From: Oscillospiraceae bacterium | GTDB lineage: Bacteria; Bacillota; Clostridia; Oscillospirales; Ruminococcaceae | DNA: 43,947 bases | Direction of reading: 5' to 3' | NCBI GenBank assembly: GCA_021199855.1 | Contig: JAJQHD010000014.1 | Span: 1-43,947 of the forward strand | Shown: piece by piece, positions 31,479-41,110 of the stretch | Position numbering within the stretch: the first letter of the stretch is position 1 | Layout of the letters: each line of letters begins with the position of its first letter | The notes under the pieces: model-generated | Databases searched by the model: none | What the model saw: the letters and a program-made list of their open reading frames with translations, nothing else | What the model was told of the DNA's origin: nothing | Program-made: the position numbers and the translations under genes

Positions 31479-33937
31479 TTAACTACTCCATGCAGTATAT
31501 CACTCCACTTTTGCACTTCGTCAGGCTCATCAAACCAGTATTCTTCCAAAGTCGGGATAATATCGAAGTCAACGACTTCCTGCATCTTTTCTTTCGTGCA
31601 TTCATCCCAATTGCAGAAGTAGCTGTGACCGATGCAGAAGCCTTTTCCAAGCGACTTATCTTCTGCAATCTTTTTATTCAACTCAACGACCTCTTCAATA
31701 AGCCGATTGAAGGTCTCGTTGTTCAGGCTTTCCTGATATTTCCTGAACCCTTCCGAATCAAATGCCGGTTCCATTTCAACAAAGCTGAATCTGCGGCGCA
31801 GGGCATAATCAATCATTGCAAGGCTTCTGTCTGCCGTGTTCATCATGCCGATTATGTAGAGATTTTTAGGGACATGGATCGACTTTCCTTCATAAGGCAA
31901 AGTCGCCTGGGTTCCACGGTAATCCTTTTCAATCAACATCAAAAGCTCACCGAAAATCTTGCTCATATTTCCACGGTTGATTTCGTCGATAATGAAGAAG
32001 AACGGCTTGTCAGGCTGATTTGAAGCCTTCTGGCAGAAGCGATAGAAAACGCCGCTTCTCAGCTCAAACCCGCCATTTTCTGTTGGTTTGTATCCCATGA
32101 TGAAATCCTCATAGGAATAATTCTGGTGAAACTGGACAAGCTGAACCCGCTCCTCATCCTCTTCACCCATAATAGAGTAAGCCAATCTTCTTGCGGCATA
32201 TGTCTTTCCGACACCCGGTGCACCCTGCAAGATGATATTTTTCTTGTTTCTGAGAACAGCTACGAGAGTATCGTATTTTTTCTCGTCCATGAAAACATCA
32301 TTCAGGAATTTTTCTTTACTATATTTTTCGACATCTTTTTCTTTGACAATAGGATTCTCAGCACGAATCAAGTCCATAATGAAGTCATACTCATCCTTGG
32401 TGAGTTTGAAAAGGCTGCCTTGTTGCATACTGAAATATTCCATATCCGATAGTTCAGGGCAGGATTTTAAGGTAACATAATCTATAGGCGAACTGAGTTG
32501 CTCAACTTTTTCAAAGTACAACACTTTTCCATCCTGCTCAGCACTGACTTTAGCGATTGCTACAATCTGCTTTGTAGGTGATGACTCGTACCCGATAATC
32601 ATATCCCCAGTTTTAGCATCCAAAAAGTTCTGGAATATCCGCCTTTTGTGCCCACTTTCGTTGTATAGCGTATAAGTCTGAACCTCACCAACTTCAATAT
32701 TTGAAAAGCTCCAAATCTTTGGACTGGCATTCAACATCCAATATCTACGGTCAAGATTCTCATCTTCAGCTTTGGTCTTAGCATACAGCTCAACATTATT
32801 CAAATCCATATTATCCAACGCCTCCGCAAGCTCGTCTCTCAGTTTCCAGACGAAGTTTCCATCTTCATTATCATTAGCATTCCTGCCGACATAGAGAACA
32901 GACCAATAATACGGCGTTCCATCGCTTCTGGTATCAGGCTTAACATGCTTCGTTTCACAAATCCTTTTTGCTATGCTTGTAGTATTGCTGATGTAGAAAT
33001 TCTTGTCCTCGCCGTATTTTTTCGACAGTTGCAAACAAGTTGCTTGTCCACCATAGTCTTTTATTCTTGCAACTACCTGCAAACCTTTTTCGGTGAATAC
33101 ATCAGGATTGTGAAGAAGCTCTGTCCAATCTGATACGGTCAGTTTGGGCGAATAGTTGGTGGGGAATATGAATTCATACTTATCTCTTGCTGTTTCGCCA
33201 TTAGCATAGCACCAAGAAATGTGGAAGCACACATCCATTGTCAATGTTCGATAGGATGGATCTGACCAACAATCATCAGAAAGATGTTCTTTGAGAAGAC
33301 TTGTCAACTCATCATCAGCACTTACATAATCACAAATCTCGTCATAAAGACTATTAAAATTTCTGAGAGTTTTCTCTGCGCTGGTATAATCATTTTTGCC
33401 GATAGTTTCAATCTGATAGCCACTATCAAGTACTTTAGAAACTTTACTAGCAATACCGTACTTGTAGATATAGTATTTATCCGGATAACGAAGCCAAAGA
33501 TATGTGCTAATTACGTTCTCATCCTGATAATGATTGCGCGCTTCTCCTCCATACTTCTTTAGGAGTTCAACAGAGCTTTCTTTAAACTGCTCAATTCTGG
33601 TGATTACATCAACTCCGCCACGTTCATTAAACAGATTTCGGAACATAGTTCGAACTTCCTCAGGCGCACTTTTTGCAAAGCCTTCAATCATTGCCCTTGG
33701 GAAATGTCCCGCTGTAGACAAAAGAGAACCCGTTTGCGACAGTGATCGCTTAAGCATGTCAGCAAAGTCTGCTGCTTCAATGTCCCAGTTGTCCTGAAAT
33801 GTTTTGACAGCAACCCATTTAAATCGCTCATCACCGCATTTAATTCCTGTCTTTTTGTCTTTCTTTTCCCATATGTATGGATAAAAGTCCTTTTTGTAGA
33901 GTTCTAAATATTCCTGTAACTTGGTCTTATCTATCAT
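31475..33937 (-). CDS. mcrB: McrB-family AAA+ GTPase with N-terminal McrB-N-like and EVE-like domains
   Basis: McrB binds modified DNA through its N-terminus and drives McrC cleavage through GTP hydrolysis. The 820-residue protein has three parts. Residues about 1-180 are a helical domain shared with the protein at 25026. Residues about 395-535 resemble an EVE/PUA-like base-flipping domain (YWMLNASPKIWSF at its start, then GDMIIGYESSPTKQIVAIAK). Residues about 555-810 are the AAA+ domain: Walker A GAPGVGKT, Walker B FFIIDEINRGNMSKIFGEL, and MMNTADRSLAMIDYALRRRF, where the McrB signature MNxxDRS is clear. GGAGGATTTGAA precedes the ATG at 33937. EVE domains in such proteins are thought to read modified cytosine. 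Confidence 0.93.
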   Translation of the reverse strand: MIDKTKLQEYLELYKKDFYPYIWEKKDKKTGIKCGDERFKWVAVKTFQDNWDIEAADFADMLKRSLSQTGSLLSTAGHFPRAMIEGFAKSAPEEVRTMFRNLFNERGGVDVITRIEQFKESSVELLKKYGGEARNHYQDENVISTYLWLRYPDKYYIYKYGIASKVSKVLDSGYQIETIGKNDYTSAEKTLRNFNSLYDEICDYVSADDELTSLLKEHLSDDCWSDPSYRTLTMDVCFHISWCYANGETARDKYEFIFPTNYSPKLTVSDWTELLHNPDVFTEKGLQVVARIKDYGGQATCLQLSKKYGEDKNFYISNTTSIAKRICETKHVKPDTRSDGTPYYWSVLYVGRNANDNEDGNFVWKLRDELAEALDNMDLNNVELYAKTKAEDENLDRRYWMLNASPKIWSFSNIEVGEVQTYTLYNESGHKRRIFQNFLDAKTGDMIIGYESSPTKQIVAIAKVSAEQDGKVLYFEKVEQLSSPIDYVTLKSCPELSDMEYFSMQQGSLFKLTKDEYDFIMDLIRAENPIVKEKDVEKYSKEKFLNDVFMDEKKYDTLVAVLRNKKNIILQGAPGVGKTYAARRLAYSIMGEEDEERVQLVQFHQNYSYEDFIMGYKPTENGGFELRSGVFYRFCQKASNQPDKPFFFIIDEINRGNMSKIFGELLMLIEKDYRGTQATLPYEGKSIHVPKNLYIIGMMNTADRSLAMIDYALRRRFSFVEMEPAFDSEGFRKYQESLNNETFNRLIEEVVELNKKIAEDKSLGKGFCIGHSYFCNWDECTKEKMQEVVDFDIIPTLEEYWFDEPDEVQKWSDILHGVVK

Positions 33938-34233
33938 TTCAAATCCTCCGACTTCATAAAATTCTAATTGTTACTACCCCCTCCCTAAAACCGAACCTCT
34001 GGAAGGGCGCGCTTGTTTCCGAAAAATCTTTCACAACCGCAGGTTTTCAACACAGCTTCAGCGTAAATTTAAATTATGGATGACTGGTGGGTGAACCTTT
34101 CCCAGAACCATAAACATTAACATCAACAAACAGTAATGATGTGACCCGGGCTACTTTTACGATAAACCGTAACCTTCCTGCCATACACACCGGTGATATC
34201 TCAAAAAGCTGTGGCTGTGTTCGGAAAGTTTAC
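33938..34233. other. Intergenic stretch upstream of mcrB
   Basis: This 296-bp stretch has no convincing gene, promoter or terminator beyond the ribosome-binding site of mcrB. It should contain the mcrBC promoter, but no 17-bp-spaced pair close to consensus stands out on the minus strand. Confidence 0.4.
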
Positions 34234-34752
34234 TCAGATGTCAATCTCAAACGTCTCGGTATTATTGACAAGGTCGAGGGCGGTCTGAATTGCTGTGATT
34301 TCAGCGACGGTGCGCTCGTAGTCGGACTTCGCCTCGGCAATGTCGTAGTTCGAGTACTTGAATTCGGAGACAGCTGCGGTGGTAGTGCGGGTGCTCATCA
34401 GTCGTTCTTTCTGTACTCTCATCGACATGGTGGCGAGCTTGCGCTTCCTCGCCGACAGCTGTGGGAGACAGACAAGAGCCTCGTCAATCGTCATCCCATC
34501 GGTATCAGGCAAAACCGTCGTCACATTGAAAATGTTTATCGCGTGCTTGACCGTGCGGATTTTCCTCTCGAGCTCTGAGAGCTGAGCCTGATAATCAGCA
34601 TAGTCGTAGTCAGGGCGAACGGTCTCGAGATCCTCATTGGCGAACGCTCCGAAGGTGTCGAGAGAACGCTCTCTGGCAGCCAGATTGTCGTGCTCCTCAG
34701 TAAGTGTTCTTAAGAGCTTCGATGCCTCTGCAGGTGTGTACTTCATGTTCAT
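34234..34752 (-). CDS. Conserved coiled-coil protein of unknown function
   Basis: The 172-residue protein is mostly helical: MKYTPAEASKLLRTLTEEHD, then LSELERKIRTVKHAINIFN, then LSARKRKLATMSMRVQKERL, and ends TALDLVNNTETFEIDI. I recall close relatives as hypothetical proteins scattered in gut Firmicutes but know no function. GAGGAGGAAA lies 7-8 bp before the ATG at 34752. It has its own promoter with the conserved upstream element shared with 22730-22800, and sits between the ATPase gene and mcrB in the same direction. Confidence 0.75.
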   Translation of the reverse strand: MNMKYTPAEASKLLRTLTEEHDNLAARERSLDTFGAFANEDLETVRPDYDYADYQAQLSELERKIRTVKHAINIFNVTTVLPDTDGMTIDEALVCLPQLSARKRKLATMSMRVQKERLMSTRTTTAAVSEFKYSNYDIAEAKSDYERTVAEITAIQTALDLVNNTETFEIDI

Positions 34753-34797
34753 ATTAATTTCCTCCTCGAAATTTGTTTAAATTTGTCTTACGGGATA

Positions 34798-34870
34798 AGT
34801 ATAACATACCATTTGATAAAAAACAAGATTTTGATGTCGCAAGTATACGACTTAGTAAAAATTATTTTTA
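34798..34870 (-). promoter_or_regulatory. Promoter with conserved upstream element, copy B
   Basis: On the minus strand TTGTTT (34826-34821), 17 bp, TATACT (34803-34798). Upstream it reads AAAAATAATTTTTA, then AAGTCG-tatactt-GCGACA, then AAAATCTTG, matching the element at 22730-22777 in order, spacing and orientation. The paired GTCG and CGAC halves form an inverted repeat of the kind bound by dimeric regulators. Confidence 0.6.
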
Positions 34871-34872
34871 GA

Positions 34873-35589
34873 CTATTCGTCCGATTCGTCCAAAATGTGC
34901 CGGAGAACCTGCTCCCGATGGTTGATGAACAACTCCATCACCTGATACTGGCTGGTGTCTTCATAGCGACACTTGTGTATTTCTCCGTCGTCAAAGCCAA
35001 GAAGCTCAGCGTTCGGAATGCCCAAGAGAATCGGCGAATGGGTTGCGATGAAGAACTGAGCACCGGCTTCTGCATTCTTATAAATCTCATACAGAAACGC
35101 CAACTGCGATTGCGGAGAGAGTGCAGACTCCGGTTCATCGAGAAAATACAAACCATATGGCACAAAGTCTTGCTCCGCAATGGTCAGAAATGCCTCACCG
35201 TGCGATTTGACGTGCAGAGTTGGTTCGTTGTAGTAGTATTCTTCATATGTCGCTATGTTATAGTAGGACTCCGACCTGAGAAAGAAACCGTGCTTCGGTC
35301 TTTTCATGCCTTTGGACAGCCTGACATCCTTGTATAGTTCAGAGTGAGAGTCGTGTGTTGAAAACAGGTAATTCTCAGTTCCGCCTTCAGGATTAAATCC
35401 GAATGAAATAGCCATAGCCTCAAGCAGGGTAGATTTCCCCGTCCCGTTTTCACCGACAAAGCAGGTTATGGGGCTTGAGAATTCAAGATAATTCAGCTTG
35501 CTGATGGCAGGAATTTTTCGAAGATAGCTTTCACGGCTTATTTTGAACCAGTCGATTGTGAGGCTGTTTATCAGAAGCTCACTATTCAT
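34873..35589 (-). CDS. AAA family ATPase (ABC/SMC-like, COG3910 type)
   Basis: This 238-residue stand-alone ATPase has Walker A GENGTGKST (about 46-54), a signature-like SHGEAFL (about 130), Walker B YGLYFLDEPESAL (about 148-160) and a switch His in THSPILL. The layout is that of short ABC-type ATPases without membrane partners, such as the COG3910 group. The end is LRHILDESDE followed by TAG. AAGGAGGG precedes the ATG at 35589. It lies between the WYL regulator and the coiled-coil gene on the same strand. Its role in the defence island is unknown; no nuclease partner is adjacent. Confidence 0.85.
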   Translation of the reverse strand: MNSELLINSLTIDWFKISRESYLRKIPAISKLNYLEFSSPITCFVGENGTGKSTLLEAMAISFGFNPEGGTENYLFSTHDSHSELYKDVRLSKGMKRPKHGFFLRSESYYNIATYEEYYYNEPTLHVKSHGEAFLTIAEQDFVPYGLYFLDEPESALSPQSQLAFLYEIYKNAEAGAQFFIATHSPILLGIPNAELLGFDDGEIHKCRYEDTSQYQVMELFINHREQVLRHILDESDE

Positions 35590-35669
35590 TTCACACCCTC
35601 CTTAACTCCAAGTGACAACTATACTATAGCAGACGTTTTTTCAAAAGTGGTCGCCCGGCAGACGACATT

Positions 35670-36722
35670 TTACGGTTCCTGCTCCAGAGTCTCTCTGACC
35701 TTCTCCCTGTATTCCTCCGCCACCTCTTTCGGCACGGTGACCTTCATCAGCTTGCCGAACTGGAACAGCCAGCCCCAGAATGGCGGGGAGAGCTGGACTT
35801 TGACCCTTGCAGTGACCTGCCCGTCCTTCCTCTGCTTCATGACGGTGTCCTCGCCGAAGCGGTCGTAGACGGCACCAACGAGACTTGGGTCGAACTGAAT
35901 GGTGATGGTTCTCGGCTTGCCGCCGTACATCTTGAAGACCTGCCCGGTGTAGGTCGACATGGAAGCCCGAAGCTCCGAAGCCTTCTCGCAGATCTTGTCC
36001 TCAAGAATCTCGACATCCTCCATGCGGTCGATGCGATAGTTGGCGGTCGAGTCGTGCTTCGGGCTGTAGGTGCTGAGGTAGTAATTGTCCTCGTTGAAGA
36101 CGAGCGCAATCGGCTCGACGACGTAATGATGTCCTTCCCGGCGATAAACTCTCTCGTGGTTCATGTCAAGGTCATAGTAGCGGAAAACGACTTTCTTCTT
36201 TTTGAGAAGAGCGGTCTCAAGGGCATCAATATTCGAGTAGACATTCTCGTTCGAGTGCTTTCTGGTGTTGAAAAGAACTTTGTTTTTCTTGAGAAGCTCC
36301 GCCCGACGACCGCCTCCGAGCATGGCAATCTTGTCGATAAGCTCGTCGGTCTTTTCTTCCGTGACAAAGCTCGCCGCCTGCACGGCATCAATGAGAAGCT
36401 TAAGCTCTGCAGTCGTGAAGCTGACTTCGTCGCGCGCATTGCGGCTCTTTTTCTTCTTCGGGACATTGTCGCCGACCATGTAATAGCCCTTGAACTTTCC
36501 GATGCGGACCTCGTGGACGACAATCCCGATTTCGTTGAGAGCCTGAACATCACGGGCGACGACACGTCTGTCGCACGGAATGCCCAGACTCTCCATATAG
36601 ACGCAGATTTCCGGCGTCAGGAGCGGTTTCTCAGGACTCGACTCCCGCCGCAGCAGTTCAACGAGCAAGACGAGCTTGCTCTTCTGCCAGTTTTTCATGT
36701 GAGTAGTTGGCGTAACAGACAT
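35670..36722 (-). CDS. WYL-domain transcriptional regulator
   Basis: The start is placed at the ATG at 36722, 5 bp after GGAGG, rather than at 36743. The 350-residue protein has an N-terminal winged helix (KLVLLVELLRRESSPEKPLL, DRRVVARDVQALNEIGI), a central WYL domain (VFRYYDLDMNHERVYRREGH, VEPIALVFNEDNYYL) and a C-terminal WCX extension. WYL proteins often sense nucleotides or DNA fragments and repress or activate defence genes. The gene begins 24 bp after hsdR and reads in the same direction, so it is probably part of the restriction operon and may control it. Confidence 0.9.
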   Translation of the reverse strand: MSVTPTTHMKNWQKSKLVLLVELLRRESSPEKPLLTPEICVYMESLGIPCDRRVVARDVQALNEIGIVVHEVRIGKFKGYYMVGDNVPKKKKSRNARDEVSFTTAELKLLIDAVQAASFVTEEKTDELIDKIAMLGGGRRAELLKKNKVLFNTRKHSNENVYSNIDALETALLKKKKVVFRYYDLDMNHERVYRREGHHYVVEPIALVFNEDNYYLSTYSPKHDSTANYRIDRMEDVEILEDKICEKASELRASMSTYTGQVFKMYGGKPRTITIQFDPSLVGAVYDRFGEDTVMKQRKDGQVTARVKVQLSPPFWGWLFQFGKLMKVTVPKEVAEEYREKVRETLEQEP

Positions 36723-36745
36723 GGCACCCTCCAAAAGATACAAAA

Positions 36746-39700
36746 TTATTCGTGGTCAGCATCGGCAGGAAGCTGAATATCGAAGCCGCCAGCGATGATG
36801 AAATCACGGAGGAGCTTGTCGATTTTTACGGGGACTTTGGGCGGGATTATCTTTGTATTCTCGACGCTTTCAAAGTAGTCCCGTGCTTTCTGCTTGTCTG
36901 CCGTGGCTTTCAGGGCATCAAAGCGACCATACTCATTGATATTAGCTTCTGTTATGTGAAGCGCCATCATATCCCTGAGCATACCTTCATCTATGCCGAG
37001 GACATCGGCGACACGATGAATCTGGTCGTCTTTGGCTTTCGAAAGATATTCCGTAATGTAGTCACGGAAGGTCTTTCCTTCCTCCGGGATAATCGCTCCG
37101 CGCTGAATATCGTGAAGGAAGATGTTTGCATATTTCTGCTCTTCCTGAGAAAGGGTTGCAAATGTCTTGTGCAGTTCCTCTTCGGCTTGTTCGAGCTCAT
37201 CGCTATTAACATCATCTGTATTGACAAGCTTGAGATATTTCACAAAGCGGCTGTTCATGTAGTCGGTGTCTATCTTCTCGGTGTCTATCGTCGTAAGATA
37301 TCCGTCAATGTCATAAGGCAGGTCGTCTTCTCCTTCGCCATCAGGTTTGAACAGCTCCTTATAACGCAAAGCGAGAACCTTATAGGTTGTCTCGTCGATA
37401 TCCACACAGACGGTGAACGCTTCGGAGGTCTCCTCATTCGTGAAATCATAACTGTCCTGCTTCCATGTGAAGCCCTGAATCTTTGCGGATTCGAAATATT
37501 CGTTGAACTCTTTGAAGAGATTTGAGAACTTTTTGCGTTCCGAAACGTCCTCGGGGAGCTTCGTGAAGTCTTTGACGCCGGCACTGCTGAAAAGATTCCG
37601 GATTTCGGTATAGACCGCATTCATTATCTCAAGATTCTTGTCGAGCTTCTGGGCGAACAGACCGAAAGGCTTGTCTCCGGAATAGAGCTTGACAGCCTTT
37701 TCTATATTCTTCTCCATCGTGTGGGGACGGCGATAATACTTGATTGTGCCGAAGGGCTTGTCCGGTCCGAAAAGCCTGTTTGTGCGGGAAAATGCCTGAA
37801 TGATGTTCTCGTACTGGAGCATCTTGTCAAGGTACAGTGTGTTTATCCACTTCGAGTCGTAGCCGGTCAGCATCTGGTCGACGACTATCAGAAGGTCTAT
37901 CTCGAGCTCCGGCGTATGCTCGATTCTCTCGTAGGGCTTCTTGTGCGCCAGGCGGGCGGCGATGTCCTTCTTCATCTTTGCGAAGGTCGGGATGGTGAAA
38001 TCCTGCTTATACTGCTTGTTATAATCGTCGATGATCTCGGCGAGCCCGTCCTCTTTCCACTTGGCGTTGCCGTTATTGTCGATATTGGGGTCAAAGAGAG
38101 CCGCCACCTTCAGACCGGTGTTTCTCTCCTTTATCATCCTGTAGTATTCCATCGCCTCGGGAATTGAGCTTGTGGCGAAGATGGCGTGGAACTTGCCGTT
38201 ATGGCTCAGGGTGCTCCAGTTCACCTCGTCCAGGATATCATCGAGCACCATGTTTCTGTGCTCTTTGGTCTCATACTGCGAATTGGGGACAAGGTCTTCT
38301 ATGCCGCTGTGGTGGTTACCCTCTTCGTCAAACCATTCCGCCATGGGCATATTCATATACTTATAGAAGATTTCGCTCTGCTTCGGGTTTGCAAGTGCCT
38401 CCTGAACGGTGTCGGCTTTCGCCTTCTCAAGTGCCACCGCCCTGCGCAAATCCTGATCCTTGAAGGTCATGACCTTATAGGGGTCGAAGCCGAGTACGTT
38501 CCCGTCGCGGATGCCGTCCGCTATGCTGTAGCGGTGCAATTCGTTGCCGAAAACGGTCGTGGTTGTGCTCAGCTTCTTCTGGTTTTCCTCGTGAATGGGC
38601 GTGCCGGTGAAGCCAAAGAAGAGCGCCCTCGGGAAGGTCTGCCTGATTGTCAAAAGCATATCCCCGAAAGTTGACCTGTGGCATTCGTCGACGATTATGA
38701 CTATCCGCTTCGACTGAATCAGTGCCAAATCCGACTCTTTCAGCTCATCTTCTCTTATATTACTCATCTTCTGTATGGAAGTGACAATCAGCGTGTCCGC
38801 CGGGTCGGTGCTTTTCAGCTTGGTGATGAGAACGCCGGTGTTCTCGGTTGCCTGCACGTCTTCATTATCATTGGCGAAATTGCGGTATTCCTTGAGGCTC
38901 TGGGTGCCGAGTTCGATTCTGTCCATCAGGAATATGACCTTATCGGCATCCTTGGAAGCGGCTATGAGCTGTGCCGACTTGAAGGAGGTCATCGTCTTGC
39001 CCGAGCCGGTTGTGTGCCAGACATATCCGCCACGCTGTTTATTATTCTCCCACTTCGCCTTGGCGACCACGTCCGAAATCGCGCTTGCGGCATAATACTG
39101 ATAGCTTCGCATTATCTTCAATGCGCCGTCCGAGTCATCGGCAACGGTATAGAAGCCGATGAGCATATGCGCCATCGGGATTGACAGGAAGTCGGATGCG
39201 ATTCTCTTCCAGTCATTAATCGGCTCGTTATCGAAGTTTGCCCAATGGAACTGATAATTCGGGTTGAAACTGCCGTCGGGACCGGGGTTTGCGAAATAGA
39301 CCGTCTCCTCCGGGTTCATTGCGACAAAAATCTGGACAAGCGAAAACAGCCCGGTGAAGATTCCTTCCTGGGCATACTTTTCTATCTGATTACAAGCCTG
39401 ACTTACGGGCACTCCGCTTTTCTTGAGTTCGATATGTATAACCGGCATGCCGTTTATAAGAAGCATCAGATCTCCCCGACGGTCATTAAGCATCTTCGAC
39501 TTTGTCGGGAACTTCGGTTGCTCGGCAATCTGGTATCTGCTCTGACCGGCGGCGATTTCACGGCGGTCATAAATCTTTAAGGATACCTCTTTGCCATAAT
39601 GCAGGTTATCCTCCGGGTTATCACGGGTTATGGTCACATGGTTGCCGTTGATGAAGCCATTAAGCCGGTTCGGGGTCCGAAGGTTCTTTATCTGCTCGAT

Positions 39701-39898
39701 AATCTACTGCATCTCTCCCGAAGTGAGCCTTTGCCCGTTCAGCCGGTCGATTCCCATATTATTATCATAAAGGATATCCGCCCAGTTCTGTATAAGCTGT
39801 TCCTCGGTATAGTTCTTAAGAACCTCTTTCTCCCAACCTCTTTCCGACAATAATTTTATAAGAGCCTCTTCAAACTCCGCCTCTTTCAAAAAAGCCAT
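36746..39898 (-). pseudogene. hsdR: Type I restriction subunit HsdR, interrupted by an amber codon
   Basis: HsdR is the DNA-translocating nuclease of type I restriction enzymes. The frame starts at the ATG at 39898 (GGAGGAG upstream) and is open to 36746 except for TAG at 39706-39704 (codon 65), in EMQ*IIEQIKNLRTPN; homologues as I know them have Gln here, so CAG to TAG is likely. The downstream 963-residue frame from 39637 keeps the nuclease motif (VIHIELKKSG), Walker A TTGSGKT, the DECH box (IIVDECHRS) and the C-terminal assembly region. Restart would remove about 87 residues. The gene follows hsdS by 18 bp. Restriction may be lost or reduced. Confidence 0.85.
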
Positions 39899-39916
39899 CA
39901 AAACTCCTCCTTAAAC

Positions 39917-41110
39917 TCAAACAAACATCTTCTCAAGACAACTCTTCTTAACCCTCACCAACTTCTCTACCTTACACTGCTGTTGAGCAATAAGGCTATC
40001 AAGTTCAAGAAAGAAGCGTCCAATTTGCTCTTGCTCTTGATAACTGGGACAGAACAATTTAAATTCCGCATACTCCTGTGCATTAACGCCAGGCTGTCCC
40101 GAACGCTGTGAAGTCAATCGGATAAACTGTGAATATTGCTCTGTTAGTGTGTTCTGAAATACAAACTCTGAACTATATTCTGGGCGAACTCTGCCCCGAA
40201 TAAGGAAGCCAGCGTAGTAAACTAATCCGTCAGTTTCCTTGTAAATAAACGTTTTTCCGACACTTGCTCCTGTTCTTGCAAAAACAATGTCACCTTCCTG
40301 TAAACGATAGTCATCAGCATAGGTAAGGTCAATATCTGGTGATGTTATATCGGAATCCATAAATGTTCGAGTCTCATCATCTATATCGGTGATACGAATA
40401 TATTTGTTTTTGCCATCAAATTCTTTTGCGGCGACATTTAACCCATATGAGAAAGAAGAACATATCTCCCCCAACTTCCTCCGTTCCCACTCACCCGTAA
40501 ATCCCTCAAAGCGAATTTCCGGAACATTTGCACCATTCTTCGGAAACATCTTCTCAAGCATGGATCTTTTAATGCTCACCAGCTTTGTGTACTTGCGCTG
40601 ATGAAGGGAGATAAGGTGGTCGAGGAAATCAAAGAAAGTAGCTATTTGCTTTTGTTCCTCTATGCAAGGAATTGAAATATCCATATCGGCAATCATTTCA
40701 TATCTGACACTATCAACCGAAGTTTTTGCGGTCATCATCATTACTCTGTTGTAGAATTTTTCAGAGAAGAGATAGTAAAAATACTTTGCTATAATCTCAT
40801 CCGAAAAGCCGTACATTCTGTAAACGCGCTGATGTAGGTCATATTTTCCATTGACATAGTGGAAAACTTTTCCCGTTCCAACTCCGTCACCGACGGTTAA
40901 AACAGCCTCTTCATCAAATAAGTATTTATTGCTTCTTTCTATAATCGGGGAACGCACATAGAAAGGATATATGCCGTCTTTCACATTATCCTGTGTATTA
41001 CTCTTACCAGTTGAAATACTGCAAACATCTTTAATCTTCCTCTGTTCCCACTCTTCCGTGAAACCAGCAAATCTTATGGCGGGGGTTTGGGGTTTGGGCA
41101 TTTTAGGCAC
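39917..41110 (-). CDS. hsdS: Type I restriction specificity subunit HsdS
   Basis: HsdS recognises the bipartite target for the type I enzyme and the methylase. The 397-residue protein has two target-recognition domains, each introduced by a near-identical motif (RFAGFTEEWEQRKIKDV near 13 and RFEGFTGEWERRKLGEI near 205). Two conserved helices close the halves (KYTKLVSIKRSMLEKMF near 185 and KVEKLVRVKKSCLEKMF at the end). The internal repeat at protein and DNA level allows half-gene exchange. Its ATG overlaps the hsdM stop by 8 bp. It appears intact, unlike hsdM and hsdR. Confidence 0.93.
   Translation of the reverse strand: MPKMPKPQTPAIRFAGFTEEWEQRKIKDVCSISTGKSNTQDNVKDGIYPFYVRSPIIERSNKYLFDEEAVLTVGDGVGTGKVFHYVNGKYDLHQRVYRMYGFSDEIIAKYFYYLFSEKFYNRVMMMTAKTSVDSVRYEMIADMDISIPCIEEQKQIATFFDFLDHLISLHQRKYTKLVSIKRSMLEKMFPKNGANVPEIRFEGFTGEWERRKLGEICSSFSYGLNVAAKEFDGKNKYIRITDIDDETRTFMDSDITSPDIDLTYADDYRLQEGDIVFARTGASVGKTFIYKETDGLVYYAGFLIRGRVRPEYSSEFVFQNTLTEQYSQFIRLTSQRSGQPGVNAQEYAEFKLFCPSYQEQEQIGRFFLELDSLIAQQQCKVEKLVRVKKSCLEKMFV

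Noticed and set aside
34873-35589. Treating the AAA ATPase as half of a two-gene nuclease defence pair
   Set aside because: The neighbouring coiled-coil gene shows no nuclease motif and has its own promoter, so a pair cannot be supported.
26195-39898. Reassignment of TAG to an amino acid, because two genes have in-frame TAG codons
   Set aside because: Two genes here (ending at 9124 and 34873) use TAG as a normal stop, the paralogue or homologue residues at the two in-frame sites differ (Trp and Gln), and other broken genes carry indels. Ordinary nonsense mutations or errors explain it better. No suppressor tRNA is in the window.
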